DNA from: Thermoplasmata archaeon
Lineage (GTDB): Archaea > Thermoplasmatota > Thermoplasmata > Thermoplasmatales > Thermoplasmataceae
Direction of reading: 5' to 3'
Length of the DNA stretch: 11,870 nt
Assembly: GCA_021835185.1 (NCBI GenBank)
Contig: JAKBQO010000032.1
Location: forward strand, 1-11,870
Both the position numbers and the translations under genes were made by a program. The notes below the pieces were generated by a model. It was not told the origin of the DNA and ran no database searches. It was given only the letters and a program-made list of their open reading frames with translations. Of the stretch, positions 6,463-11,870 are shown piece by piece (position 1 is the stretch's first letter; each line of letters starts with the position of its first letter).

Positions 6463-6645
6463 TTATGCTGGATACCTATCCTGGAGGTCATTTGCTATTT
6501 CTTCCAGTATCTCTTCAAAGTTTTCATTCTCCATGCTTACAACTTCGCCACTTGGCAAAGTCATACGGACATAGTATATTTCGCCATCCTTAGATATTTC
6601 AATGTCAGCCAGACTTTCTCCCATACACCTATAATTATTAGGCAT
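6463..6645 (-). CDS. Conserved-looking 60-residue protein, unknown function
   Basis: A 60-residue acidic protein with a plausible small beta-alpha fold: strands in ADIEISKDGEIYYVRMTLP (14-32) and GEVVSMEN (33-40), then an acidic helix, FEEILEEIANDLQDRY (43-58). No cysteines, no membrane segment, no family I can name. A minus-strand TATA element, CTTATAAATATT, near 6661-6672 lies about 22 bp from the ATG at 6645, supporting that start as leaderless; an internal Met at residue 8 follows an AGGTG but with too little spacing. The stop codon is followed 2 bp later by tRNA-Ser, so the two are almost surely one transcript. A 15-bp palindrome (6725-6739) lies upstream of its promoter. Confidence 0.65.
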   Translation of the reverse strand: MPNNYRCMGESLADIEISKDGEIYYVRMTLPSGEVVSMENENFEEILEEIANDLQDRYPA

Positions 6646-6897
6646 ATATTATGTTTTTCAATATTTATAAGAGTTCAGTGGTTTGAATTACCTCCGGTTT
6701 AATATAGATTTGAGTTTTCCTTCCTACTGGATTCCAGTACACCTTATGCGATTATACAATACTTTGTATATTTCCTTGATTTTTAACTTCCTTGCACTTT
6801 CCTATACCTAACTATTATTAATCTCTCGTCCTCAGTCTATCAATATAAGATTAAATGGCAAACAAAGCCATCCGCCTGGTGCCAATTAGAGATATGG
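6646..6897. other. Intergenic region between GTP cyclohydrolase II and the 60-residue protein gene
   Basis: 252 bp on the minus-strand side of two same-direction genes. It holds the promoter of the 60-residue protein gene (TATA near 6661-6672), the palindrome at 6725-6739, and a small hairpin ATGGC-N7-GCCAT (6855-6871) about 27 nt past the cyclohydrolase stop. A plus-strand frame from ATG 6855 runs antisense into the cyclohydrolase gene and is not convincing. Confidence 0.45.
6725..6739. promoter_or_regulatory. 15-bp palindrome TACTGGATTCCAGTA, operator-like
   Basis: Perfect 7-bp arms around one central T. The outer half-sites and spacing, TACT-N7-AGTA, match the form of the TrmB operator described for Thermococcales (TACTTT-N3-AAAGTA, from memory), and a TrmB-type gene lies at 298. 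It is about 55-65 bp upstream of the TATA box of the 60-residue protein/tRNA-Ser unit. The link to TrmB is inference. Confidence 0.35.
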
Positions 6898-7476
6898 TTA
6901 AAGCATATGTCCCATTTTGTCTTTTTTTGTTTCCAGATAGAATTTATCAAAGGAATTCGGCTCTATTATTACCGGTATCCTCTTACTTATTTTTATGCCA
7001 TTTTCTTCAAGGTTTTTAATTTTCTCCGGGTTATTTGTCATTAACTCTATAGATTTTATATTTAAGTATTTTATAACATCTACAGCAAAATTATAATGTC
7101 TGTTATCTGCTGGCAATCCCTGTTCAATATTTGCTTCCACAGTGTCTTTCCCGTTATCCTCAAGGTTATATGCCCGTATTTTATTTAAAAGGCCAATTCC
7201 CCGACCTTCCTGCCTTAGGTATATTAACATCCCACGTTCCCGGCTGCCGATATACTTTAAGGATGTTATGAGCTGGTCCCTGCAGTCGCATCGCATGGAA
7301 CCAAATACATCACCTGTCAAGCATTCAGAGTGTATACGTACCGGTACATTTTCTTCTCCCTCAATGTCCCCGTGAACAAGTACTGCATGATCTTTATTAT
7401 CTTCATTCTTGAATACGTATATATTAAACACACCAAACCTTGTTGGCAATTTTGCTTTCGCATAGAATTCAATCAT
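6898..7476 (-). CDS. ribA: GTP cyclohydrolase II
   Basis: A 192-residue enzyme from ATG 7476; an in-frame TTG at 7485 would add three residues but is less likely. It opens the imidazole ring of GTP with loss of formate and pyrophosphate, giving the pyrimidine that starts riboflavin synthesis. The zinc site is complete: [16 protein letters not shown] supplies C52, C63 and C65. [10 protein letters not shown] (87-96) holds the Arg/Glu that handle the nucleotide, IRAYNLED carries the base-contacting Tyr (about 103), and the tail has [12 protein letters not shown]. Length fits a stand-alone GCHII with no DHBP synthase domain fused. Many archaea use the unrelated GTP cyclohydrolase III, so a bacterial-type enzyme here is notable. 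It lies 89 bp downstream of the methyltransferase gene with TATA-like sequence near 7502-7512, so it probably has its own promoter. No FMN riboswitch is visible. Confidence 0.9.
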   Translation of the reverse strand: MIEFYAKAKLPTRFGVFNIYVFKNEDNKDHAVLVHGDIEGEENVPVRIHSECLTGDVFGSMRCDCRDQLITSLKYIGSRERGMLIYLRQEGRGIGLLNKIRAYNLEDNGKDTVEANIEQGLPADNRHYNFAVDVIKYLNIKSIELMTNNPEKIKNLEENGIKISKRIPVIIEPNSFDKFYLETKKDKMGHML

Positions 7477-7565
7477 TTTTATCAAAAGAAATTACAAAAT
7501 TCTATAAAAACATATTTAAAAATATTTTTAATTATTTAAAATAAAGTTAATTTTTCTTCAGAATG

Positions 7566-8726
7566 TCAATTTATCTCTTCAGCAATAATATACCTGTCGT
7601 TATTCCGGAATATATATACATTTTTCGACCCGGCTAATTCCTTTTCAATAGAATTCTTATAATGGTATGTTTCTTCCGGTTTCATTTTAAACCTGAAAAA
7701 AACTTTTCCCGCATCCACATTGCGCAGTAAAGGAACAATATTCATATTATCAGAATATGAAATCACACTATACTGTTTCCCGGGAAACGCTGATTCGTAT
7801 GAGTTGCCTGAAAATATCTGCCTTCTCTCATCAATATATACCGGCACCCACTCCGGCTTTACAACCATGTTGAGAAGCTTTGCGTAGGTAATAGAAATGT
7901 CCGGGACATACAGGTATTGTCCTGTACTCCTGCCATATTCTATGTTTGCCTTAAATGTGCATGGCTTGCCTGTTATAACTGTATTCTCCGGCAGGATTAC
8001 TGCTGTACTTATTTTTTCAGAGATTGAAGGCGAATACAGGGTAAGCCTGTTCAATGCACCTTTAATGGATATATACTCCTTCTCCCCTTTAAGTGGTATA
8101 TTATCCCATTCCATATGTGGAGGAAGGTCAATAGCATAGCCTGATAATTCTGGTTTTTTATGTATTATTTCTACAGGGTCCGGTACGAGCTGGGAAAATA
8201 ACTTCTCACCGGAATTCACCGGCCTCAGCGGATCAGAAAATAAAATATTTCCGGAAAAATCGCCATTAAATGAAAAAATGTCACTGTTGATAAAATCCAC
8301 ATTAGAACTGTATGGTATTTTATTCAGGTTAGCCATTGCATACCTGTTTGAATCAATTTCCACACCCGTCACATCTGAGAACTCAGAAAACATTATATCC
8401 TGCATTCCAGCTCCGCTGCCTGCATCTACTATTTTATTCCCGGCCAGCTTTTTCGCCCTGTATTTCCCCACTATTTCAGGTGTGGAATACATGGATGAAT
8501 AATAATCCATGAATAAATGATCGTGCAGAGAAAATTTGCCTGCAATTTTTATTCTCGATTTAGCAAATTCAAATAAAAAATTGAAATTACTTTTATGAAT
8601 TTTTTTTATGTATTCTGGTTGATAGCCAGCACGGATGAGTTTTACAATCTCATTTATTTCGCTATCAATTAAGCTATAGTAACCTTCTGAATTAACTAAT
8701 TTTGCCAGGAAATTATATAATCTCAT
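7566..8726 (-). CDS. Class I SAM-dependent methyltransferase with THUMP-like C-terminal domain
   Basis: A 386-residue protein. Residues 1-90 are an alpha-helical N-terminal region. VDAGSGAGMQD (100-110) is the SAM-binding motif I, with GVEID (121-125) as the acidic end of strand 2 and FSDPLRP (163-169) in the place of the catalytic loop motif DPxRR of this family. YAIDLPPHMEWDNIP and EYISIKGALNRLTLY follow in the order seen in a widespread family annotated as THUMP-like methyltransferases (PF18096). GQYLYVPD (269-276) and the basic-aromatic segment KVFFRFKMKP (341-350) belong to the C-terminal domain. An RNA substrate is likely by analogy but unproven. The second Arg of DPxRR is Pro here (DPLRP). 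The start codon ATG 8726 overlaps the TGA of the AhpD-like gene (ATGA), so translation is coupled. Confidence 0.72.
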   Translation of the reverse strand: MRLYNFLAKLVNSEGYYSLIDSEINEIVKLIRAGYQPEYIKKIHKSNFNFLFEFAKSRIKIAGKFSLHDHLFMDYYSSMYSTPEIVGKYRAKKLAGNKIVDAGSGAGMQDIMFSEFSDVTGVEIDSNRYAMANLNKIPYSSNVDFINSDIFSFNGDFSGNILFSDPLRPVNSGEKLFSQLVPDPVEIIHKKPELSGYAIDLPPHMEWDNIPLKGEKEYISIKGALNRLTLYSPSISEKISTAVILPENTVITGKPCTFKANIEYGRSTGQYLYVPDISITYAKLLNMVVKPEWVPVYIDERRQIFSGNSYESAFPGKQYSVISYSDNMNIVPLLRNVDAGKVFFRFKMKPEETYHYKNSIEKELAGSKNVYIFRNNDRYIIAEEIN

Positions 8727-9061
8727 TGTTTTTCAAGTTTATTTATAGCATCAACTAGACTATTCATTTCCATCAGGGCCTGTGAACCATACATTAGCAC
8801 AGTTACATACCCGACCTCCATAAGCTCCTTCCTGGTTGCTCCGGCTTTTATTGCCTCATTGACATGGTATGAAATGCACCATTCGCATCTGGCAGCAATG
8901 CCAAGTGCAAGTGCCAGGAATTCCTTCGTTTTAGTGTCAAGTGCGCCTTTTCCCATTGTGGCTCCCATGAAATTCATAAAAGAACCTGCGAATGCACTAT
9001 TGTCTTTACCGGCTTCTTTCATTATTCTGTTTACTTCCTCTAATTTTTTTTCTGTGTCCAT
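8723..9061 (-). CDS. AhpD-like / carboxymuconolactone decarboxylase family protein
   Basis: A 112-residue all-helical protein with the family motif E47-x11-C59-x2-C62-x3-H66 (FLALALGIAARCEWCISYH). The Cys pair and His form the thiol-disulfide relay used by AhpD-type alkylhydroperoxidases, with Glu as part of the proton relay. The length is that of single-domain AhpD-like proteins, which form trimers or hexamers. A thiol-dependent peroxidase or disulfide reductase role is likely; a decarboxylase role is unlikely because the Cys pair is intact. The ATG at 9061 is about 26 bp from a minus-strand TATA element near 9083-9092. First gene of a two-gene operon: its TGA overlaps the methyltransferase ATG. 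The promoter sits inside an inverted repeat (9070-9100), suggesting control. Confidence 0.83.
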   Translation of the reverse strand: MDTEKKLEEVNRIMKEAGKDNSAFAGSFMNFMGATMGKGALDTKTKEFLALALGIAARCEWCISYHVNEAIKAGATRKELMEVGYVTVLMYGSQALMEMNSLVDAINKLEKQ

Positions 9062-9069
9062 AGATATCC

Positions 9070-9100
9070 TATATTCATTACTAGTATATATTTGAATATA
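9070..9100. promoter_or_regulatory. Inverted repeat spanning the AhpD-like gene promoter
   Basis: TATATTCA (9070-9077) and TGAATATA (9093-9100) are perfect 8-bp inverted repeats with a 15-bp spacer. The spacer holds the AhpD-like gene TATA element (minus strand, near 9083-9092) and the 8-bp palindrome TACTAGTA (9079-9086). A regulator bound here would cover the promoter. The AT-rich composition raises the chance level. Confidence 0.4.
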
Positions 9101-9120
9101 ATTATATTAAGTATATCTAT

Positions 9121-9187
9121 ATTTATCCGGTATTCTATAAACAGTTATAATCGACAGGTTGATTTATCATCATATCCTAACCTAAGC
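9121..9187 (+). promoter_or_regulatory. Glucose dehydrogenase promoter; sets the start codon
   Basis: A TATA-like GATTTATCATC at about 9161-9171 lies some 23-26 bp from ATG 9188. It is flanked by a 5-bp inverted repeat AGGTT (9156-9160) and AACCT (9179-9183). TTTATCCGG (9122-9130) also occurs in the palindrome after the TrmB-type gene. The position argues against translation from the earlier in-frame codon at 9092. Confidence 0.5.
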
Positions 9188-10276
9188 ATGGAAGGAGTTA
9201 TGGCACTGACAACATCCGCACCCGGGGGTGGCATATCTTATGGCAGAATTAATATGCCAGATTATAAGGATGGGAAAGCAAAGATAAGGCCAGTATACAC
9301 CGGGATATGTGGGACAGACCGTGCTGAAATTGCTGGCCACCTGCCATTTGCATATAATCCCACAGGGCAAAATTATATGGTCATTGGCCATGAGGCAGTT
9401 TGCCAGGTCATAGATATAGGAGAAAACAATTCCAGAATCAGGCCCGGTGACTACGTTATCCCCATTGTGAGGCGCAGGGGAACATGTATAAATTGCAGAA
9501 TCGGGCGGCAGGACAATTGTTCTGATGCAGATAATGATATAACAGAGGCAGGCATACGGGGTGCCGATGGTTTCAACTCCGAATATTTTTTCGATTCTCC
9601 GGAAAATTTAATAAAAGTTAATGATAGTTCAATGGCGATGTTAAGCACCCTAACAGAGCCGGCAAAAAATGTTATGAAAGCATTTGAAATATTTGATAAA
9701 TTAACAAAAAGGTCTATATTCGAAGCTGAAGATTCCACCTATATATCTAAAAACTGCCTGATAATTGGAACTGGAAGTGAAGCTTTTCTATATGCCTTTA
9801 TGGCGAGAGAATATGACATGACCGTTTATCTGACAAACAGACACAGGCTTTTAGAAGAGAAAATGGGAATTATTGAAGGAATTCACGGTTTATTTTATAA
9901 TTATCTTGAGGAAAATGGGCCGGATAAAATAGACCTTCTTATTGATACCAGTGGTGACCCTGCAGCAGTTATGAAATTTGTAAAGAAATTAAATTATAAC
10001 GGTATCGCTATTCTTTTCGGAACCAACGGCGCAGCTTCCGATTCACCCCTAACAGGGAATGACCTGAACTATATTATTGAACATAATATTGCAATTTCCG
10101 GGTCTGTTGATGGCTCCAAAAAACATTACATGGATGCTATCGGTTATCTGGAAAAGTGGAGATCTTCCAGCGGTGGGATTATAAATAAACTTATAACCGG
10201 AATTTATAAACCGGAAGATACGGAAATATTCAGGGCAAAGCCGCCTGAAGAAATTAAATCTATAATAAAGTGGTAA
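9188..10276 (+). CDS. gdh: Zinc-dependent glucose 1-dehydrogenase
   Basis: A 362-residue medium-chain dehydrogenase. From memory it follows Thermoplasma acidophilum glucose dehydrogenase throughout (YNPxGxN near 56-62, VRRxGxCxNCRIGRQDNC, LTEPxKNVMKAFE, IIGxGSEAFLY, LIDTSGDP, ILFGTNG, IKW at the end). It oxidises beta-D-glucose to gluconolactone, the first step of the non-phosphorylative Entner-Doudoroff route. Catalytic zinc ligands are C41, H68 and E69, with E157 nearby; the structural-zinc lobe has C100, C103 and C111. The Rossmann motif GTGSEA is at 194-199, and NRHR after the second strand suits NADP+. A frame reaches back to 9092, but the extra 32 residues match nothing; the start at 9188 aligns with the Thermoplasma N-terminus and the TATA. 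FolD follows 2 bp after the stop, suggesting a shared transcript. Confidence 0.92.
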   Translation: MEGVMALTTSAPGGGISYGRINMPDYKDGKAKIRPVYTGICGTDRAEIAGHLPFAYNPTGQNYMVIGHEAVCQVIDIGENNSRIRPGDYVIPIVRRRGTCINCRIGRQDNCSDADNDITEAGIRGADGFNSEYFFDSPENLIKVNDSSMAMLSTLTEPAKNVMKAFEIFDKLTKRSIFEAEDSTYISKNCLIIGTGSEAFLYAFMAREYDMTVYLTNRHRLLEEKMGIIEGIHGLFYNYLEENGPDKIDLLIDTSGDPAAVMKFVKKLNYNGIAILFGTNGAASDSPLTGNDLNYIIEHNIAISGSVDGSKKHYMDAIGYLEKWRSSSGGIINKLITGIYKPEDTEIFRAKPPEEIKSIIKW

Positions 10277-10278
10277 AA

Positions 10279-11124
10279 ATGTTACTTGATGGAAAAGTAG
10301 TTGCATCTGAGAAAATGGAAAGATTGAAGAGTGAGATTAAAGGCATAATTGAAAAATATGGAATTGAGCCGGAATTAAAATTAATCCAGGTTGGCAATGA
10401 CCCTGCAAGCACCATATATGCAAATTCAAAAATAAAGAGAGGTACAAAGCTTGGAATAAATGTTACCCTGGAAAAATTCGATAATATTACCATGGACAAG
10501 CTGGTTGATTATATAAAAGATGCCAATGCAAATCCGCGAATAAATGGTATTATGGTGGAATCTCCACTTCCTACCCCACTTAATTTTCAGGAAGTAGTGG
10601 ACAATATAAGTTTTTACAAAGATACGGATGGAATGACATCTTTTAACCAGGGAAACCTGTATACAAAAAATGAGATGATAGCGCCTGCCACTGCGAGGGC
10701 AGTTGTAGATATACTGGAATATTATAAGATACAGCCGGGAAATGCCTGCATTATAAACAGGTCAGCTGTAGTAGGGCGCCCTCTGGCAATGTTGTTGCTT
10801 AACCGGGACTATACTGTAACGTTATGCCATAGCAAAACAGTTGACATTAAGAGAATAGCAAGGGAAAACAAAGTTCTTGTAGTTGCAATCGGAAAACCAG
10901 ATTATATCGATGAAAGTTATGTAACATCTGAATCTACAGTAATAGATGTGGGAATAAATTATTCTGGAAATAAAATATCCGGTGACGTAAATTTTGATTC
11001 TGTGAGCAATAAAGCAAAAAATATAACGCCTGTACCCGGAGGGGTTGGAATAGTAACTGCAACAGACATATTCGAAAATTTTCTCAACGGGATGAAATAC
11101 CAAATCAAAGAGAAATTAATTTAA
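10279..11124 (+). CDS. folD: Bifunctional methylene-THF dehydrogenase/cyclohydrolase
   Basis: A 281-residue enzyme interconverting 5,10-methylene- and 10-formyl-tetrahydrofolate. Catalytic Y47-x3-K51 (YANSKIKRG) and D117 in KDTDG are present. NRSAVVGRPLA (160-170) is the NADP-binding loop, LCHSKT the following strand, and TPVPGGVG (250-257) the family C-terminal motif. Two variations stand out. The usual VQxPLP is VESPLP, with Glu94 in place of the conserved Gln that partners the catalytic Lys, and the usual PCTPxG is PATARA. These may be traits of the Thermoplasmatales lineage. ATG 10279 lies 2 bp past the glucose dehydrogenase stop, with no SD, so reinitiation or coupling is likely; a GTG at 10270 that overlaps the dehydrogenase stop is an alternative start. 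Confidence 0.9.
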   Translation: MLLDGKVVASEKMERLKSEIKGIIEKYGIEPELKLIQVGNDPASTIYANSKIKRGTKLGINVTLEKFDNITMDKLVDYIKDANANPRINGIMVESPLPTPLNFQEVVDNISFYKDTDGMTSFNQGNLYTKNEMIAPATARAVVDILEYYKIQPGNACIINRSAVVGRPLAMLLLNRDYTVTLCHSKTVDIKRIARENKVLVVAIGKPDYIDESYVTSESTVIDVGINYSGNKISGDVNFDSVSNKAKNITPVPGGVGIVTATDIFENFLNGMKYQIKEKLI

Positions 11125-11407
11125 TGGAATTATATAATAACATCTATTTCCCAGGCCATTCCATTTAATAACTTTTTATGCAATTTGCAGCCATCCCGAA
11201 TCCTGCAAGCGGAAATGAATATTTGCCATTTCGGCATTATAGTAAATAGCAATCCTGGCACAGTTGATAGACAACAAAAATACAGCATATTATTGCAATT
11301 CAACATAAAAATTTTAATCCCTGATTTTTTTAATCCAGTTGAATGCACAATTTTTCATACAGTGCTAATAAGAATTAGAAACATTTATTAATTGACAGAT
11401 ATTACTT
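11125..11407. other. Intergenic region after folD
   Basis: 283 bp. It holds the two hairpins at 11185-11235, an imperfect repeat GCAATTCAAC...GTTGAATGC (11294-11345), and an ATTTATTAATT TATA-like element near 11382-11394 serving the gene at 11408. Overlapping open frames exist on both strands (about 11130-11348 minus, from a TTG at 11185 plus), but none has an ATG with promoter support or a recognisable protein. Confidence 0.4.
11185..11235. other. Two tandem hairpins (weak RNA candidate)
   Basis: TTGCAG (11185-11190) pairs with CTGCAA (11203-11208). Directly after it, GC-g-GAAATG (11209-11217) pairs with CATTTC-g-GC (11227-11235), with one mismatch. The upstream CCATTTAATAAC (11160-11171) could act as a TATA about 20-26 bp before. 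The stems are short, so this is only a candidate. Confidence 0.22.
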
Positions 11408-11683
11408 ATGTTGATGGATGATATCGAACATTTTCTGGATGGATTCATATATTTCTCTATTAAAAATATCCAGATGAAATCATACATTCTGAAAGGGTTT
11501 TATGACATATCTATCAATAAAACGGTATATTTAAAAATAAATATGCTTTCAATAAAAAACGAAAACCTTCATATATACAGGGTTAGTTCACAGATTTTTT
11601 CTATCTCCATGGATAATATTAAAGATTTCTGGATTAAATGGGATTACAGAAAGCCCGATTTCAGAATTCAGGCCAGAAATTAA
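11408..11683 (+). CDS. Hypothetical 91-residue protein
   Basis: A 91-residue protein rich in Ile, Lys, Asn and aromatic residues, with alternating hydrophobic stretches (FIYFSIKNIQMKSYILKGFY, KTVYLKINMLSI, NLHIYRVSSQIFSISM) suggesting several beta strands. No Cys, no His-rich site, no clear membrane helix and no family I recognise. A TATA-like CATTTATTAATT near 11382-11393 lies about 22-26 bp before ATG 11408, consistent with a leaderless start; a second Met at residue 3 is possible. Convergent with the next gene, with stop codons 3 bp apart. Compact spacing and promoter support reality, but the composition is close to background AT-rich DNA. Confidence 0.48.
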   Translation: MLMDDIEHFLDGFIYFSIKNIQMKSYILKGFYDISINKTVYLKINMLSIKNENLHIYRVSSQIFSISMDNIKDFWIKWDYRKPDFRIQARN

Positions 11684-11686
11684 TTT

Positions 11687-11869
11687 TTAATGCTTATTTA
11701 TTCCATGGTAAAAGGTTGGCCTTTTTGTATTCCTCCCATTTCCAGTATGTGCCATTTTATATCCATTGTTTTTTATTTCCATCCCTGGTTTAATTTCATA
11801 AAGCAACTTGCCTGCGGCATTGGCAGCCAGGGGTACACTTGGCAAAACAGGAAACAGGTACCATTCATT
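11687..11869 (-). CDS. C-terminal 60 residues of an unidentified protein
   Basis: An open minus-strand frame enters from the right edge and ends with TAA at 11687-11689. The visible part begins NEWYLFPVLPSVPLAANAAG and continues with a Lys/Asn-rich basic tail ending in FYHGINKH. Its hydrophobic PLAANAAGKLLYEI helix, codon pattern and continuity to the edge look like a real protein end. A ThiF/E1-like or other Rossmann enzyme is a loose guess from the helix wording and should not be relied on. T-rich DNA and a 3-bp gap separate it from the convergent gene ending at 11683. Confidence 0.6.
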   Translation of the reverse strand, partial: NEWYLFPVLPSVPLAANAAGKLLYEIKPGMEIKNNGYKMAHTGNGRNTKRPTFYHGINKH

Positions 11870-11870
11870 T

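Noticed and set aside
6855..7010. Plus-strand small ORF antisense to the GTP cyclohydrolase II gene
   Set aside because: The only TATA-like sequence is about 12 bp from the ATG, and most of the frame is the complement of a conserved gene.
9092..9187. N-terminal extension of glucose dehydrogenase (32 residues, hydrophobic start)
   Set aside because: It could look like a signal peptide, but it lies over both divergent promoters, and the protein from 9188 already aligns end to end with the cytoplasmic Thermoplasma enzyme as I recall it.
11185..11391. 68-residue plus-strand frame in the folD downstream spacer
   Set aside because: It needs a TTG start, shows no SD or well-placed TATA, no recognisable protein features, and competes with an open frame on the other strand.
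1..11870. CRISPR array, toxin-antitoxin, defence island or intact insertion sequence
   Set aside because: Read on both strands, I found no regular spaced repeats, no transposase, nuclease or toxin motifs and no target-site duplications.

Overview
The window looks like chromosomal DNA from an acidophilic archaeon of the Thermoplasmatales, most likely near Ferroplasma or Acidiplasma. The DNA is AT-rich. Most genes have a TATA box about 22-31 bp upstream of the start codon and no Shine-Dalgarno (SD) site, the leaderless pattern usual in this group. The zinc glucose dehydrogenase resembles, from memory, the Thermoplasma acidophilum enzyme over its whole length, and a UbiA-type prenyltransferase of archaeal ether-lipid synthesis is present. 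The genus is inference; the order is well supported.

Layout. 1-246: 3' end of a peroxiredoxin (+). 298-1326: full-length TrmB-type sugar-responsive regulator (+). 1327-1615: intergenic, with a 14-bp palindrome, a G+C-rich patch with a strong inverted repeat, and a possible 34-codon ORF on the minus strand. 1616-2371: DPM1-like glycosyltransferase (+), overlapping tail-to-tail by 27 bp with a CoA-disulfide reductase/NADH oxidase-type flavoprotein (2345-3661, -). 3765-3836: a 23-residue, extremely acidic microprotein gene (-) with its own SD, TATA candidates and T-rich terminator. 3957-4898: serine esterase (+). 4928-5233: small membrane protein (-), divergent from the prenyltransferase at 5348-6160 (+). 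6378-6460: tRNA-Ser(GCU) (-), only 2 bp downstream of a 60-residue protein gene (6463-6645, -). 6898-7476: GTP cyclohydrolase II (-). 7566-9061: AhpD-like protein and THUMP-like methyltransferase as a translationally coupled pair (-). 9188-11124: glucose dehydrogenase and FolD as a tight pair (+). 11408-11683: unknown 91-residue protein (+). 11687-11869: 3' end of an unidentified gene (-).

How it fits together. The genes are mostly housekeeping metabolism in short transcription units: thiol/peroxide redox (peroxiredoxin, CoA-disulfide reductase, AhpD-like protein), non-phosphorylative Entner-Doudoroff glucose oxidation (glucose dehydrogenase), C1-folate metabolism (FolD), riboflavin synthesis (GTP cyclohydrolase II) and membrane-lipid or glycan synthesis (UbiA, glycosyltransferase). 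I see no CRISPR array, intact insertion sequence, toxin-antitoxin or defence locus, and no clear new multi-gene system. The most interesting items are small: the acidic microprotein, the structured G+C-rich patch near 1440-1515, the mRNA-tRNA dicistron, and palindromes with the outer half-sites of TrmB operators or overlapping promoters.
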